64,000 nt of DNA from Pythium myriotylum (lineage: Eukaryota; Oomycota; Peronosporomycetes; Pythiales; Pythiaceae), in assembly GCA_023091665.1 (NCBI GenBank), contig JALJCQ010000009.1, forward strand, positions 2,232,001-2,296,000, read 5' to 3'. This document shows positions 21,401 to 30,183 of this stretch, one piece after another. Below the pieces are notes generated by a model. That model did not search any database. It had not been told where the DNA came from and saw only the letters and a list, made by a program, of their open reading frames with translations. Position numbers and translations under genes: made by a program. How positions within the stretch are numbered: the first letter of the stretch is position 1; each line of letters starts with the position of its first letter.

Positions 21401-24400
21401 GTACTTGGAACCGCCTCGGATTAGAGCGACGTCGTAGTAATGGGCCTTAGTGCCGGTAAGGAACACATAGAAGACGATGCCGAGCGAAGAGATAAGTTCC
21501 ATAACTTGAAACGCTGCCTGCTTCCAGCCGAACTCAACGATCAGTGTAGCCATGAGCGGAAGTGTCGTAAGCATGCCGAACTGGAGGATGTACTGCGTGC
21601 TCATAACCGTGGCAAGCGATGCCAGCTCCTTGGTGTTAGAAGCAGCCGTCTCAATCACGTCGTTGTGCGTTGCAATGTAAAGCTTTGCGTAGGCGTAGAT
21701 ATACACGCACAACACTGTGAGCGCGTTACAGATGTAGAATCCGAAATGGCCGTAATACATCGAGTTCAAGCGGAAGAAATCGAGACTGTTGCACATGCGG
21801 TGACCCTCGCGACTCAGACAAGACTCGGCACTACCGTTTGAGAGTTTTGCTTCGAACGCGTTGATCTGGTTCAGTGTCACGTCTCGCCCCTTTCCGCACT
21901 GCATGAACTCCACGTGAGTTACAAGCCCACCGCGCAGAGTGACGTTATATCCACTGAACACGTCTTCCGACAGGTTAATACCCTTGCTCGCTTTCGAAAC
22001 GCCACCGTTGGTCATCACAAAGGACTTTTCGAACACATCTGGGTGTCCATAATGCATGCGGGTTCGCAGCGGCTCGGCCAAAACACGTTGTGTCAACGTC
22101 ACGAAGACGAGCTCTTGCAGAGTCATGAATCGAGAGATTGAAGAAGCGCGACCTGTGAACACGTGCTCTTTCATACCGATGATAGTAACATCCTCACCAG
22201 AGGCAGCGGCCGTCGCCAAAAAATTTGGCATCTTCAAGGTCTCCTCGAAATAATGCTCCTGGTTCATATCGATCGTTTGCAAGTACTCGCCGCGGGTGAA
22301 CGGGAGAGCGACGTTCTGGTTTTCCGGCTTACCTTCACCAAGAATCGGGTTGCCAGGAAGTTCATAGCGGTAGACTTCAACGATTTCGTCACCTTCTGCC
22401 TTCACAAGCACACAGTCGTAGCGTACAACATCACCACCGTCACCCTTCACTGAGTCGACAAAGCTGACACGCCAACTAGGGAATCGCTTCATCAGGTAGT
22501 CGATATCTTCCGCGCGATGGTCACCTTTTTCCAGTTGCTGTGAGTAGATTTGGCAGCCCGTAATGTATGAGAACTTGAGCGCTGAGATATGGTTCATCTC
22601 GCTCACTTTTTCCGCCTCCTCCATTTCCGAGTTGTTCCACAGTTCAAGCCAGCGAAGTAAGCGTAGCGCGTCCTCGTACATCATCATACCGTACACCGTT
22701 CGGGCAAGTGTCTGCCCTCGAAGCGAGGCCCATAGACGGACTTGCATGGGGAAATGAGTGATCGCTTCCTCCACCGTGCTCACGCCCATTCGCTCCAAGA
22801 AATTGCTCCACTCTTCAGCATGGAACGTGATGAGATAACCCATGATGGTGAGGTCCCCGCGGCCCTTTTCTTTACTCTTTCCGTCGATACGCTCGAACAG
22901 TGGGTTCGAATTCACAGGATTCTTCAACTCGTTTAGCGTGAACAACACGGTTTCACTATAGTAAGGAGTCATCACCGAGAAGGAAGGCATAGCCTGCACC
23001 GAGGCGACCTTTGGGATGTCCATCTTGAGTGAATGGAGGAAGAAAGTGAGACGTCGCCGCGCGTCATGGCTTCGCGGGTATGAGTGTGCAACATCCAGGC
23101 GCAGCAAGAAAAAGAGACGCGTGCAGCTTGAAACAAAGTCTTCGCGAGAGAAGTTCGACGATGAACCTTCGAGAAACGATCCGCGGCTGCTCCCCATGCT
23201 CGACGAGTTCGAGAGAACGCTAGAGTCACCACTGGCGTCAGCTCGGTAAAGTGACAGCAGTTGCTGTTTCTGGAACGTGAGCGATGTAGTCAGCTTCGTA
23301 AATTTGCAACGTTTGAGCTTCTCTTTGATGACCGTATCATTGCCAAGCATTTGTTCGAGGGTACCGAACACCAGGGTCACCTTATCAATCACCAAGCGAG
23401 TCTGATCGTGGAATGCGATCCGAGCATCTTGAAACTCAGGTTCGTCACGATCAACCGCAGAAAGGTCATCCGGCATGTCAAGAATAGCTGAGAGCAACTC
23501 GACGGCGTGATCAACGAGAGCGGGAAGATGCTCGAAGTCGAGCATCGCCACGATATCCGGAGCGTTATAGATGTGATCAAGAACGCTGATGGGTCCGTCC
23601 ACATCAGATGTTCCCAGCAGTAAGTTGAAGACTTCTAACGCAAGCACTGCCGCATCTTTAGTACCTTCGAGCACGTTAGCTTTTTTGAGGCGATCCATGA
23701 GCTCCACCGTCGACCATGAATTTGCATGAGATTTGGACGCCAGCTCCACGGCTTTCGTGAGCATCCCAGCGAAGAGGAAAATCGGATTCTCGACCTTACG
23801 TCCATGCTCAAGAATTCGATATTGCAGAATCACCGTCTCGCGATCGTCCAACAAGTCGTTTAAACGGAAGCTGCTGATAATCTCATTCCAAACGATTGCA
23901 AATCGCAGTCGAAGACTCTCTTCGCGTGCTGCGTCGACGTTTGATTGTGCCGACACGCGCTGTTCTTGAGCTCGAAGGGAGGCCACACTCTTGTCATATT
24001 GCTCCGGAGCCGTGTACAGCGCAGCCTTCATTGTCTCCATTGACACGTAAGAACCCATGTTACGTTGAAGACCCACAATGAGGCCAACGACCGATTGCCA
24101 AAGAATAAACCAAATCTGGGTGTCGTAGAGGTACACGACGATCACCGGTGCCCATAGTGCTGTGATGAAGAGAAGGTTGTGCTTGGACTCGATGATGCCG
24201 TTCGGGTTTGAACGAGCAGTATCATAGATTTCGATGGTTGGACCAACAAGCGGGCGAATCATCAGCTCTAGTGCAAACAGGAACTTCAACAAAAAGATTA
24301 TAGTCCACGAGGTGCCGTATAGAAGAAACCACTTCCACGGTTGAGTCATGTTCCGGCCAATGTACTGACGTCGTGTGCCGTCAAGACTGTTGAGGAAGCG

Positions 24401-25630
24401 GATGCTCCAGATGCCTTGAGCGCAACACATCCGTACAAGCGATGCCAACAAGATCGGAACTGAGTAAACGATCGCCAGGTACCCGCCCGCCGACAAGTAC
24501 GTCGTTCCTGAACCAATAAAGAACGACTCACGGGGGGACACGTTCACCAGCAAGAAGATCGCGAAGAAGAACGTGTGCCAGAACAGTCGGCAGAAAACAC
24601 CGATCGAAAGCCACACGTCCTTGAAAAGACGAAGTCCGTAAAGCCAGATTTGCAGAATAACCTTGAATGTAAACATGATGGAGACCGTGAGGAAAATGGA
24701 GAGCACAGCGTGGTTGCGTAAATCGCTCTGGGACGAGTCAAACCAGTTGGCGTAGTAATCCCATCCTGTAGCACCGTCGTCTTTGGTGTAGTAGGCGACA
24801 TACGAGACGATTGTTAGCGCATTGAAGGCAATCAGCAGGAAGAACCACACTCGAAAAAAGGCAAGCAACGGGTTGAAGATGCTGCGCTTTTCCTTAAAGG
24901 TCTTGGGGTCTTGCACGCGCAGTGCGTCGGCAACATTGTACTCATCGTAGTCTAGGCAGTTTGGTGTCCAAAAGAATTCGTTCAAGTCATCGTAGTTGGT
25001 GATGTCCTGGTGGTCCACGATCTTGTTCGGGTCAGCACTTGCAGCTGTGCGCATCTTGGAGGCGACTTCATAGATGGGTCGAACAATATTTTGCAGGTAG
25101 TAGCCTTCGTGGACATCAGGCAGCGTTTCAACGTCTGCGAGCTTGAGCGCAAGTGTGTGGTAGAGGAAGCAGATGCACTCGGGCAAAAAGCGGACGTTGC
25201 CGGCTTCTCCCCAGACGCAGAGGAAGAGCGCGATCTCCTTCTCGAGCATCTGGCTGGGCGCGCCTTCGGGCGCGACATGGGGCTTGGTGCGCAGGAACTT
25301 GCACCACTTGAGGTAGTTCTTGAGGAACTTTTGGTGGACGCGCCAGAGCGCGCTGTAGATGTCGCCGCCGCCCTTGGCGTCCACGCGCAGCTGGTAGTTG
25401 GCGATCCAGCAGGCGAAGTTCTCCTTTTGGTTGGCCACGCTCGCGCTCTGGAAGCCGAACTTGTGCTGGAGCAGCTCGAAGACGCCGCGCGGGCGCGGGG
25501 TCTGCGGCTCGGGCGGCGGCACGGGGAAGGACTCGAGCTGCTCCAAGTCGAGTCGCTGGTCGTCGTAGTCGAAGTAGTTGGTGAGCGCCGTGCGGCGGCT
25601 CGCGCGCGTGTTGCCCTGGCGGCCCGCCAT
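18500..25630 (-). CDS. Beta-1,3-glucan (callose) synthase fused to an MFS sugar-transporter-like domain, 2376 aa
   Basis: A single 7.1-kb exon. The FKS1 domain-1 region lies at about 80-230 (IALFLCVWGEAGNVRFLPEC), followed by a first TM cluster at about 250-500. The cytosolic GT48 catalytic region starts near 880 (PSFSVMTPYYSETVLF), with MQVRLWASLRGQTLARTVYG and, near 1185, RMHYGHPDVFEKSFVMTNGG and SEDVFSGYNVTLRGG. A second TM cluster covers about 1270-1800. These match plant and fungal UDP-glucose-dependent 1,3-beta-glucan synthases, plasma-membrane enzymes making the main oomycete wall glucan. The C-terminus, about 1820-2240, is an additional polytopic region resembling the sugar-porter MFS family, with a PESPVWFMTRED motif near 1962 like the PESPR-W motif of sugar transporters. 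A Gln/Ser-rich cytosolic tail follows. ATG at 25630 is the only sensible start. Confidence 0.93.
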   Translation of the reverse strand: MAGRQGNTRASRRTALTNYFDYDDQRLDLEQLESFPVPPPEPQTPRPRGVFELLQHKFGFQSASVANQKENFACWIANYQLRVDAKGGGDIYSALWRVHQKFLKNYLKWCKFLRTKPHVAPEGAPSQMLEKEIALFLCVWGEAGNVRFLPECICFLYHTLALKLADVETLPDVHEGYYLQNIVRPIYEVASKMRTAASADPNKIVDHQDITNYDDLNEFFWTPNCLDYDEYNVADALRVQDPKTFKEKRSIFNPLLAFFRVWFFLLIAFNALTIVSYVAYYTKDDGATGWDYYANWFDSSQSDLRNHAVLSIFLTVSIMFTFKVILQIWLYGLRLFKDVWLSIGVFCRLFWHTFFFAIFLLVNVSPRESFFIGSGTTYLSAGGYLAIVYSVPILLASLVRMCCAQGIWSIRFLNSLDGTRRQYIGRNMTQPWKWFLLYGTSWTIIFLLKFLFALELMIRPLVGPTIEIYDTARSNPNGIIESKHNLLFITALWAPVIVVYLYDTQIWFILWQSVVGLIVGLQRNMGSYVSMETMKAALYTAPEQYDKSVASLRAQEQRVSAQSNVDAAREESLRLRFAIVWNEIISSFRLNDLLDDRETVILQYRILEHGRKVENPIFLFAGMLTKAVELASKSHANSWSTVELMDRLKKANVLEGTKDAAVLALEVFNLLLGTSDVDGPISVLDHIYNAPDIVAMLDFEHLPALVDHAVELLSAILDMPDDLSAVDRDEPEFQDARIAFHDQTRLVIDKVTLVFGTLEQMLGNDTVIKEKLKRCKFTKLTTSLTFQKQQLLSLYRADASGDSSVLSNSSSMGSSRGSFLEGSSSNFSREDFVSSCTRLFFLLRLDVAHSYPRSHDARRRLTFFLHSLKMDIPKVASVQAMPSFSVMTPYYSETVLFTLNELKNPVNSNPLFERIDGKSKEKGRGDLTIMGYLITFHAEEWSNFLERMGVSTVEEAITHFPMQVRLWASLRGQTLARTVYGMMMYEDALRLLRWLELWNNSEMEEAEKVSEMNHISALKFSYITGCQIYSQQLEKGDHRAEDIDYLMKRFPSWRVSFVDSVKGDGGDVVRYDCVLVKAEGDEIVEVYRYELPGNPILGEGKPENQNVALPFTRGEYLQTIDMNQEHYFEETLKMPNFLATAAASGEDVTIIGMKEHVFTGRASSISRFMTLQELVFVTLTQRVLAEPLRTRMHYGHPDVFEKSFVMTNGGVSKASKGINLSEDVFSGYNVTLRGGLVTHVEFMQCGKGRDVTLNQINAFEAKLSNGSAESCLSREGHRMCNSLDFFRLNSMYYGHFGFYICNALTVLCVYIYAYAKLYIATHNDVIETAASNTKELASLATVMSTQYILQFGMLTTLPLMATLIVEFGWKQAAFQVMELISSLGIVFYVFLTGTKAHYYDVALIRGGSKYRATGRGFAITRDPMVNFFKDYGVSHFRKAVELIGIMILFGVFGDFSVGSDAKTEYCAQIGGCDDSTIIPDNITRLEAYSQTPQSYGVASFAVLFLGACWLMAPFLFNTDGLVLEKTKIDVSHWYSWMMRVKIDEELIDENANEGTPKESWLDWYAEDVNLMSKVGPMGRLTYCLRELRHPLAMYFVFSTNFSKGEWPWLVFGVLATWGAIWIGTFVMGQTLTKYQKPFALTVRGICYMIFVLGGIAFGPLIMGKVLGWSAQKGFALATSIFLGLNGICQYSIALHGVYGLPLALWSPFVELGFLYDMLVGVFLVVPLVVLSFMPFMRILQTRMMFNGGFARALSTGSEVAASICILVGLTSGYIFGFMSCFVLSLGYVNESKYHFINRSFYRFIKNELSSSGAINILSWVENGSLKGLCSLVAVITIVVSFLMGKFFGRRTCMAVGTAFITAGLGLNWVDDGVTLIIAGCFIACGCAFLFHNYALYSFEICTKGWRGKGLTMFLFGSAIGFLVNSAVHNKTSNPSANDWRSLPLVAVLPVMIAFALSLRFIPESPVWFMTREDATQCRATYVRLRRRQDVSYDMKTLEQQMHEPKGKRNLPFRVALVFLLQAMLALLMSGGMLKRTVLTFNETDVSKSQTSSWIVFYSVCSAVGLGFSVFLIDNVRRKTILKDFMPFLSLVCVIAGSVDAGNGSGDIVEGFLFVIFLATGLSFQSAASLTSLEVFGAANRALFFSLALIVFYTVEGLVYFLAPSFAFCVLIFGGCCLVLTVLMFGICASTKEKAIQLKSEKKRQQEELANSQLNQSRPSLVAETLQRAQSMQQARFAQLAQPTNAYFGQTQLSAAPSATVPTTAATGNTLQGSSMSGSVVDLLALQRTGLGNMSNIARGDSFYSAPLRLSSLQNRNAPDYYARMNSVQSEELDLEEEFDILFSNPTDQPRSVSFLESRTFPDAEVRAETMGKGLRL

Positions 25631-26310
25631 GCTCGCCTCCCGGTTCTTCCAAAAGTGCCCAACTCAGTGCCGAGGATGGCAGAGTGTGACAGTAGCGTGT
25701 CGCAGCGATGGGTGCAACGCAGCCATTTGCCCAAAACAGAAGGCGAGTACCGTCGAGAAGCATGTCGGAGGCGACAGAAGAGCCCAAACGAAGCCATGTG
25801 GGAGATCCTGGCTGCGGGCCCGACCTGAGTTAGGGATAGGCGAGGCGTCGAAGAGGTGTCCTACTGTTTCGTCTTCGGTTTCGCTCTTCCACGGATGGAG
25901 AGCTCCACCCACTTTTGAGAAGAGAGGGGTTGTTGAAGTGGTAAACACATTCGAGGACAGTTTGAGACACTGGAGCACACTCGTTTCGCTCGGTAAAATC
26001 CTCTTGGCGACCCCTTTGGCCTGTTGGGTATGTGACCTATATCTGTGTATTTCACTCACACATTGCCAGCCTGCTATTTTCGACAAAATCGCGCCCTGTT
26101 CAGAAGGACAAAAATTGGATCAGAAATAGCAGAATGGATATCGCCGAATTTGGCGATCCTGAAACGCAATACCAATGTGGGAAAGGCTGCGCGTACCAAC
26201 GCATATTATCTCCTGTACGCGGGCAAGCGAAATGGAAACTTATGCCCTGTAAAGCAACTGACAGCGCTTCAAAAGTTGGGCCCTGCATTCGTGCAGCATC
26301 GTCGAAAAGG
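25631..26310. other. Upstream region of the glucan-synthase gene; boundary to repeat-rich DNA
   Basis: About 680 bases with no supported gene. A 100-codon frame at 26045-26347 (+) has some internal consistency (NAYYLLYAGKRNGN) and runs into the minisatellite at 26311. It may be a fragment of a mobile-element or lost gene, but nothing supports expression. Confidence 0.35.
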
Positions 26311-26435
26311 TCGTCTCTATGAATTCTTGCCGTGGTCGTCTCTATGAATTCTTGCCGTGGTCGTCTCTATGAATTCTTGCCGTGGTCGTCTCTATGAATT
26401 CTTGCCGTGGTCGTCTCTATGAATTCTTGCCGTGG
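26311..26435 (+). repeat. Minisatellite, five perfect 25-bp copies
   Basis: Five head-to-tail, identical 25-bp units, each containing an EcoRI-type GAATTC. The unit is not a multiple of three, so each added copy shifts the reading frame. The lack of any mismatch suggests recent expansion. Confidence 0.95.
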
Positions 26436-27063
26436 TCAAACTACCACCACACCAACAGCGATGCTGAGGACGCGTCAGCTCCCATGTCGAATTTGTGCTT
26501 CGCATTACTGCGCAACAACTGATGGATCAAGGCCAATCCTTCGCGTCGAAGCTTTTGCTGCCGGGGGCCCTCGCTGGTGGGCATACGAGAGGGGTCAAGG
26601 CGGCGAGGGCCGGCGTGTGCCTTGTCTGTCAAGGCCAGACTACTGTCGGCGGAGGACTCAGGACGCTGAGGTGCGCCGAAGGTCAAAGGCGGTCGGCGAA
26701 CGCGCCAGGGACCCGCAGGGTGCCCATCCTCTCTCGAGAAGCCAAAGAGATGTCAGCAGACTTGTCCAGGAGAAAGAGGTGTGGGGCTATTAAGTGGACC
26801 ACAAAACTAACGGAGGTTTGCTACCTGAGGGTTTTCGGAAGGTGTTCCGAACGGTAAGGGTCGATCCCCAACCCGCCAAAAAAAATTTTAAGCAGCCGAG
26901 CATCACTTGGTGGAGAAGCTGGGTACGTGCTGAAGGCAGCGCGTACCCCGAGCCCAGCATCCAAGACAAGGTAGCATTCGGACATCGTGTCGCGTCGTCG
27001 GCACAGCGGGAGGAGAAGGTCTCTGCACATTGATGCGGGGGCCACGCCAGTGGGATCTCAGAC
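26436..27063. other. Repeat-region DNA without a supported gene
   Basis: About 630 bases with short frames of no recognisable content. It may include the leader or LTR of the gag fragment that follows, but no TG...CA LTR boundary could be fixed. Confidence 0.3.
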
Positions 27064-27673
27064 GTGACTCCTCAAGATCCACCGGGAGTGCCTGATCCTG
27101 CGTCAGTAGTATCGACAGCGGAACCAGCGGGAAGTGGAGAGGATCGGCGAGGGCTGCAGCAGGCCGAAGGCGACAGCAGTGAGACCGAGACTGAGAGTTA
27201 CTCGGTGCCAACGAACGCCGAACGGCGAGCAGCGGAGCTAGACGTCTCCATTGAAGGAGAGACCACTGTGAGCTTGATGGACGCTGGAGATCGTGGAGGA
27301 GCGGGTGGTGTTGGGGCCGGCGCGCAGCCGATGCCACCGCTTACGCCGAGGCATAGAGGATTTAATACGAAGGACTTGGTGATCCCGGAGCTTGACCCAT
27401 CAAAGACGGACATCACTGCCGAGGACTGGGTGTACTGTGCGGCAGATTATATGGTCACAGATTCAGCTGGGAGGACGGTGGACAGCGGAGCCGCTTTGCG
27501 TTTTCTTGTCGTCAAAGCTGAGGGGAGATGCGATCACTTGGTTTCGAGACTTTGATAGGCACCGCACGGATGCGGATCGGACAGTGGAAGAGCAACCTGA
27601 TGCAGTCTTGAAAAGGTCCTGTGGCAACCAATCGGCTGTTGCTGGAAAGTTCGGGAATGAATTGAACGGTTAG
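27064..27673 (+). mobile_element. Ty3/Gypsy gag fragment (degenerate)
   Basis: The frame at 27064-27555 encodes a Ser/Glu-rich start and then a capsid-like segment (DLVIPELDPSKTDITAEDWVY). The typical gag stretch RGDAITWFRDFDRH continues in a different frame from about 27525 to 27673, so there is a frameshift. A further 27700-27850 (+) encodes a weak zinc-knuckle-like CLEQPGHTASKC. It lies in the opposite orientation to the pol sequences that start at 28398, so it is a separate insertion. Confidence 0.6.
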
Positions 27674-28397
27674 AGAGGAAAACGAGCTTGCCTATCCTAC
27701 CGCCATACATGGGGGCCCGGCACTCGGGGCCTCCCCTTCGGCACCACTCTCGACCATCGTGTCTTGAGCAGCCCGGGCATACAGCGAGCAAGTGTGGGTG
27801 TTGCCGACGGCGGCACACCACACTGCCTTGGGTTCATGTAGGGAGAGTGTGCGAAGATGCGGCTTCTGGCCTGCCAACACCGGCAGCTTGGGGGAAGCTG
27901 GTCGGGACGGCCGCAGCGCCAAGATTCAGAGATGTCGCGTCGGATTACGCTGACACCCGCACTCACTGCGCCGTCGCACACACTCCAAGATGCAGATCGA
28001 GATGCAGCCTCGCACTGTCGTTGACCGGCGACCGGCACGACTGTGCGGGTCGATGCAGGGGCTTGAAGATGCGAGTCAGTAGATGAAATGGAACGTTGAG
28101 CGAGCACGCCAGATCTTCAGATTCGTTGTAGGTACTCGTAGATGCACCGCCAAGCCACAACGCAGTGTTGAGGCTCCAAGAAGGAACCTTGGGGATTCAA
28201 ACTGAGTTGGACGCAGCCAATCACAAGCACCACCGTGCAGTTGAAGATTCAGACCACTCGACGAGAGACGAAAACATGCAGAACACACCGCGAACACACC
28301 GGGAACACCTCGAGAACACTAGACTGGCCTGGAACAGGCGGGGAACGGTCGGATAACCAACGGCTTGCCACACTGCCCCCCACGACCTGGTCACCAT
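27674..28397. other. Junction region between oppositely oriented Ty3 fragments
   Basis: No intact gene. Around 28275-28320 the short motif GAACAC recurs four times at 11-12-base spacing. Part of this stretch may be LTR of the minus-strand element, which would be downstream of its chromodomain, but I cannot define the ends. Confidence 0.35.
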
Positions 28398-29414
28398 CTA
28401 GTGTCGTTCGAGCAGAGCGTGAAACCGCGCGTTGTCGGTCGCGGCAACATATTCAGCGACGATCACTGGCGCGTCTTCGTGGATGATGGCAAACGGCTCC
28501 CACGTGCTCTCGATCTCGAGGAGCCCGCGCCACTTGATCAGTAGCTCCCACTCGTGCGTTCGGTCGTTGTGACGATGGTTCGAGAACGATGGGTTGAGCT
28601 GGTCCAGGACAACTTGCTCCCCACGATGTCCTTGTGGACCACAGTGGGCCACCACCAGCATTCTCTGGAGAAGGGCGCGAGACTGACTGGGTACCCACAA
28701 CTTGTCACCAACAAACACCATCCCTTCGTCGATCTCGTGACCGTCGGGCGCATGCCTCATATACAAGCCCTGCTCATTCTTGAGCTCCTCGAGCGACGGC
28801 CATTCGAAAGTCTGGTCTTGTAGTGGGCGGAGCACACTCCCTTGACCTTGAGCTCGTGTGCGCGCCGCCTTGACACTGACCTTCGGAGTGTCCCATGGAC
28901 CACATCTTGACACCAAGCCGGCCCAGACGTTGTCGGTGCCAGCGATATGCTCGATAGTGTACCGATGGCCCACGAGCTGCATTGACCATCGCAATAGCTT
29001 ACCGCGCACGTGCTGCTTGACCTCTTGCATCGGACAGAATACCTTGATAAGGTTGGCGTGGTCACAGAAAAGCTTGAATCGCTCGGGACGCTGAAGCATA
29101 TACCCCAAGTCGGCGCACGCCCGAACGATTGGAAAGGCCTCTTTCTCAATAACAGACCAGTTGATCTGCGGGCCCTTGAAATAACCGCTCGTGCACACCA
29201 AGAGCTCGTGCGACTGTGACACCACCGGTACCTCTGGCTTCCACTCCTTCACCTTGGTCACTACGACTGCCCAACCAAGGTCTGACGCATCCGTAAAGAC
29301 GCAAACAGTACCTCCATCGGCCGGATAAGCGAGCATCGCTGGGTTCGAGAGCAACTGCAGCGCAGCTTGGTAAGCCTGCTTCTCCTGCTCGGACCATTCT
29401 AGAGCGACCTTCAC
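28398..29414 (-). mobile_element. Ty3/Gypsy chromovirus RNase H and chromodomain with the integrase core deleted
   Basis: The 338-codon frame starts in the RT/RNase H connection, continues through an RNase H of the Ty3 type (VFTDASDLGWAVVV, KLLRWSMQLVGHRYTIEHIAGTDN) and reaches the beginning of the integrase zinc-binding domain (VAHCGPQGHRGEQVVL). It then passes directly into a chromodomain (HEWELLIKWRG, STWEPF). The catalytic integrase core is absent, so this copy cannot integrate by itself. The frame joins the upstream RT frame through a one-base shift near 29414. Confidence 0.85.
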
Positions 29415-30175
29415 AGCGTCTCTGGCGCGGCGACGGTCCCCTTCAAAGCATCATCGAGCTTGGTCTGGAGCGGAGCGAAGACACGTGCAAAGTCGACAAG
29501 GCAGTCACGCATACAGTTGGCCGCACACACAAAGTACTGTAGCTCGCCGGCGTTGCGCGGCAGCGGCAGCTCCACGAGAGCTCGGACGCGTTCGGGATCT
29601 TGGCGCACACCATCGCCGTCGATGATACGGCCACAGAACGTCACCGACGACGCGTACAACGTGCTCTTGGTCGCACTGAGCTTGATGTTGCGCTCGGCGA
29701 GCACCTGAAAGAACTCGGACAGACGTTCGAGGTATTCATCATCATTCCCACCGAAGACAATGAGGTCGTCAATCCAGATCAGGACCGCCGAGAACATTAT
29801 GTCGGCAAACACGTCTTGCATCTGCGACTGGAAATGAACCGCAGAATCCATCGCTCCTTGCGGCACACGCGTGGGGGTAAAGTCACCCTCATCGGTCATA
29901 AAGCTGTACACTTCCTGGCTCTCCTCGTCCAACGGGAACTGCCAGAACCCTTTGAACAGGTCAAACTTGCCAAACGCCTTGGCGCCTTGGACGCGATTCT
30001 TGACGACCGAGAGGTTCGGAGTAGAACCGGCAATCGGGACGGTGTGGCGGTTGACCGGCCTGTAGTCAGTCGTGATGCGGAATCCACCACCGGACTTCCG
30101 CACCAATACCGGAGCGCACGCCCAGCGACTGCGGTTGTTTCGGCGCACGAAGCCAAACTGCTCCAGCTCTTGCAC
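29411..30175 (-). mobile_element. Ty3/Gypsy reverse transcriptase region
   Basis: 254 codons with RT motifs in order: ITTDYRPVNRHTVP, FDLFKGFWQFPL, VPQGAMDSAVHFQ, and the active-site WIDDLIVF (a variant of Y-x-D-D). It ends in the connection domain (FARVFAPLQTKLDDALKG). It lies one base out of frame with both flanking pol frames, so the element is decayed. It is the same element as the features at 28398-29414 and 30184-31677. Confidence 0.85.
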
Positions 30176-30183
30176 ATACTTCT

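Noticed and set aside
24982..25828. Several long frames in other phases over the glucan-synthase N-terminus
   Set aside because: They are shadows of high GC codon use; the FKS motifs lie only in the main frame.
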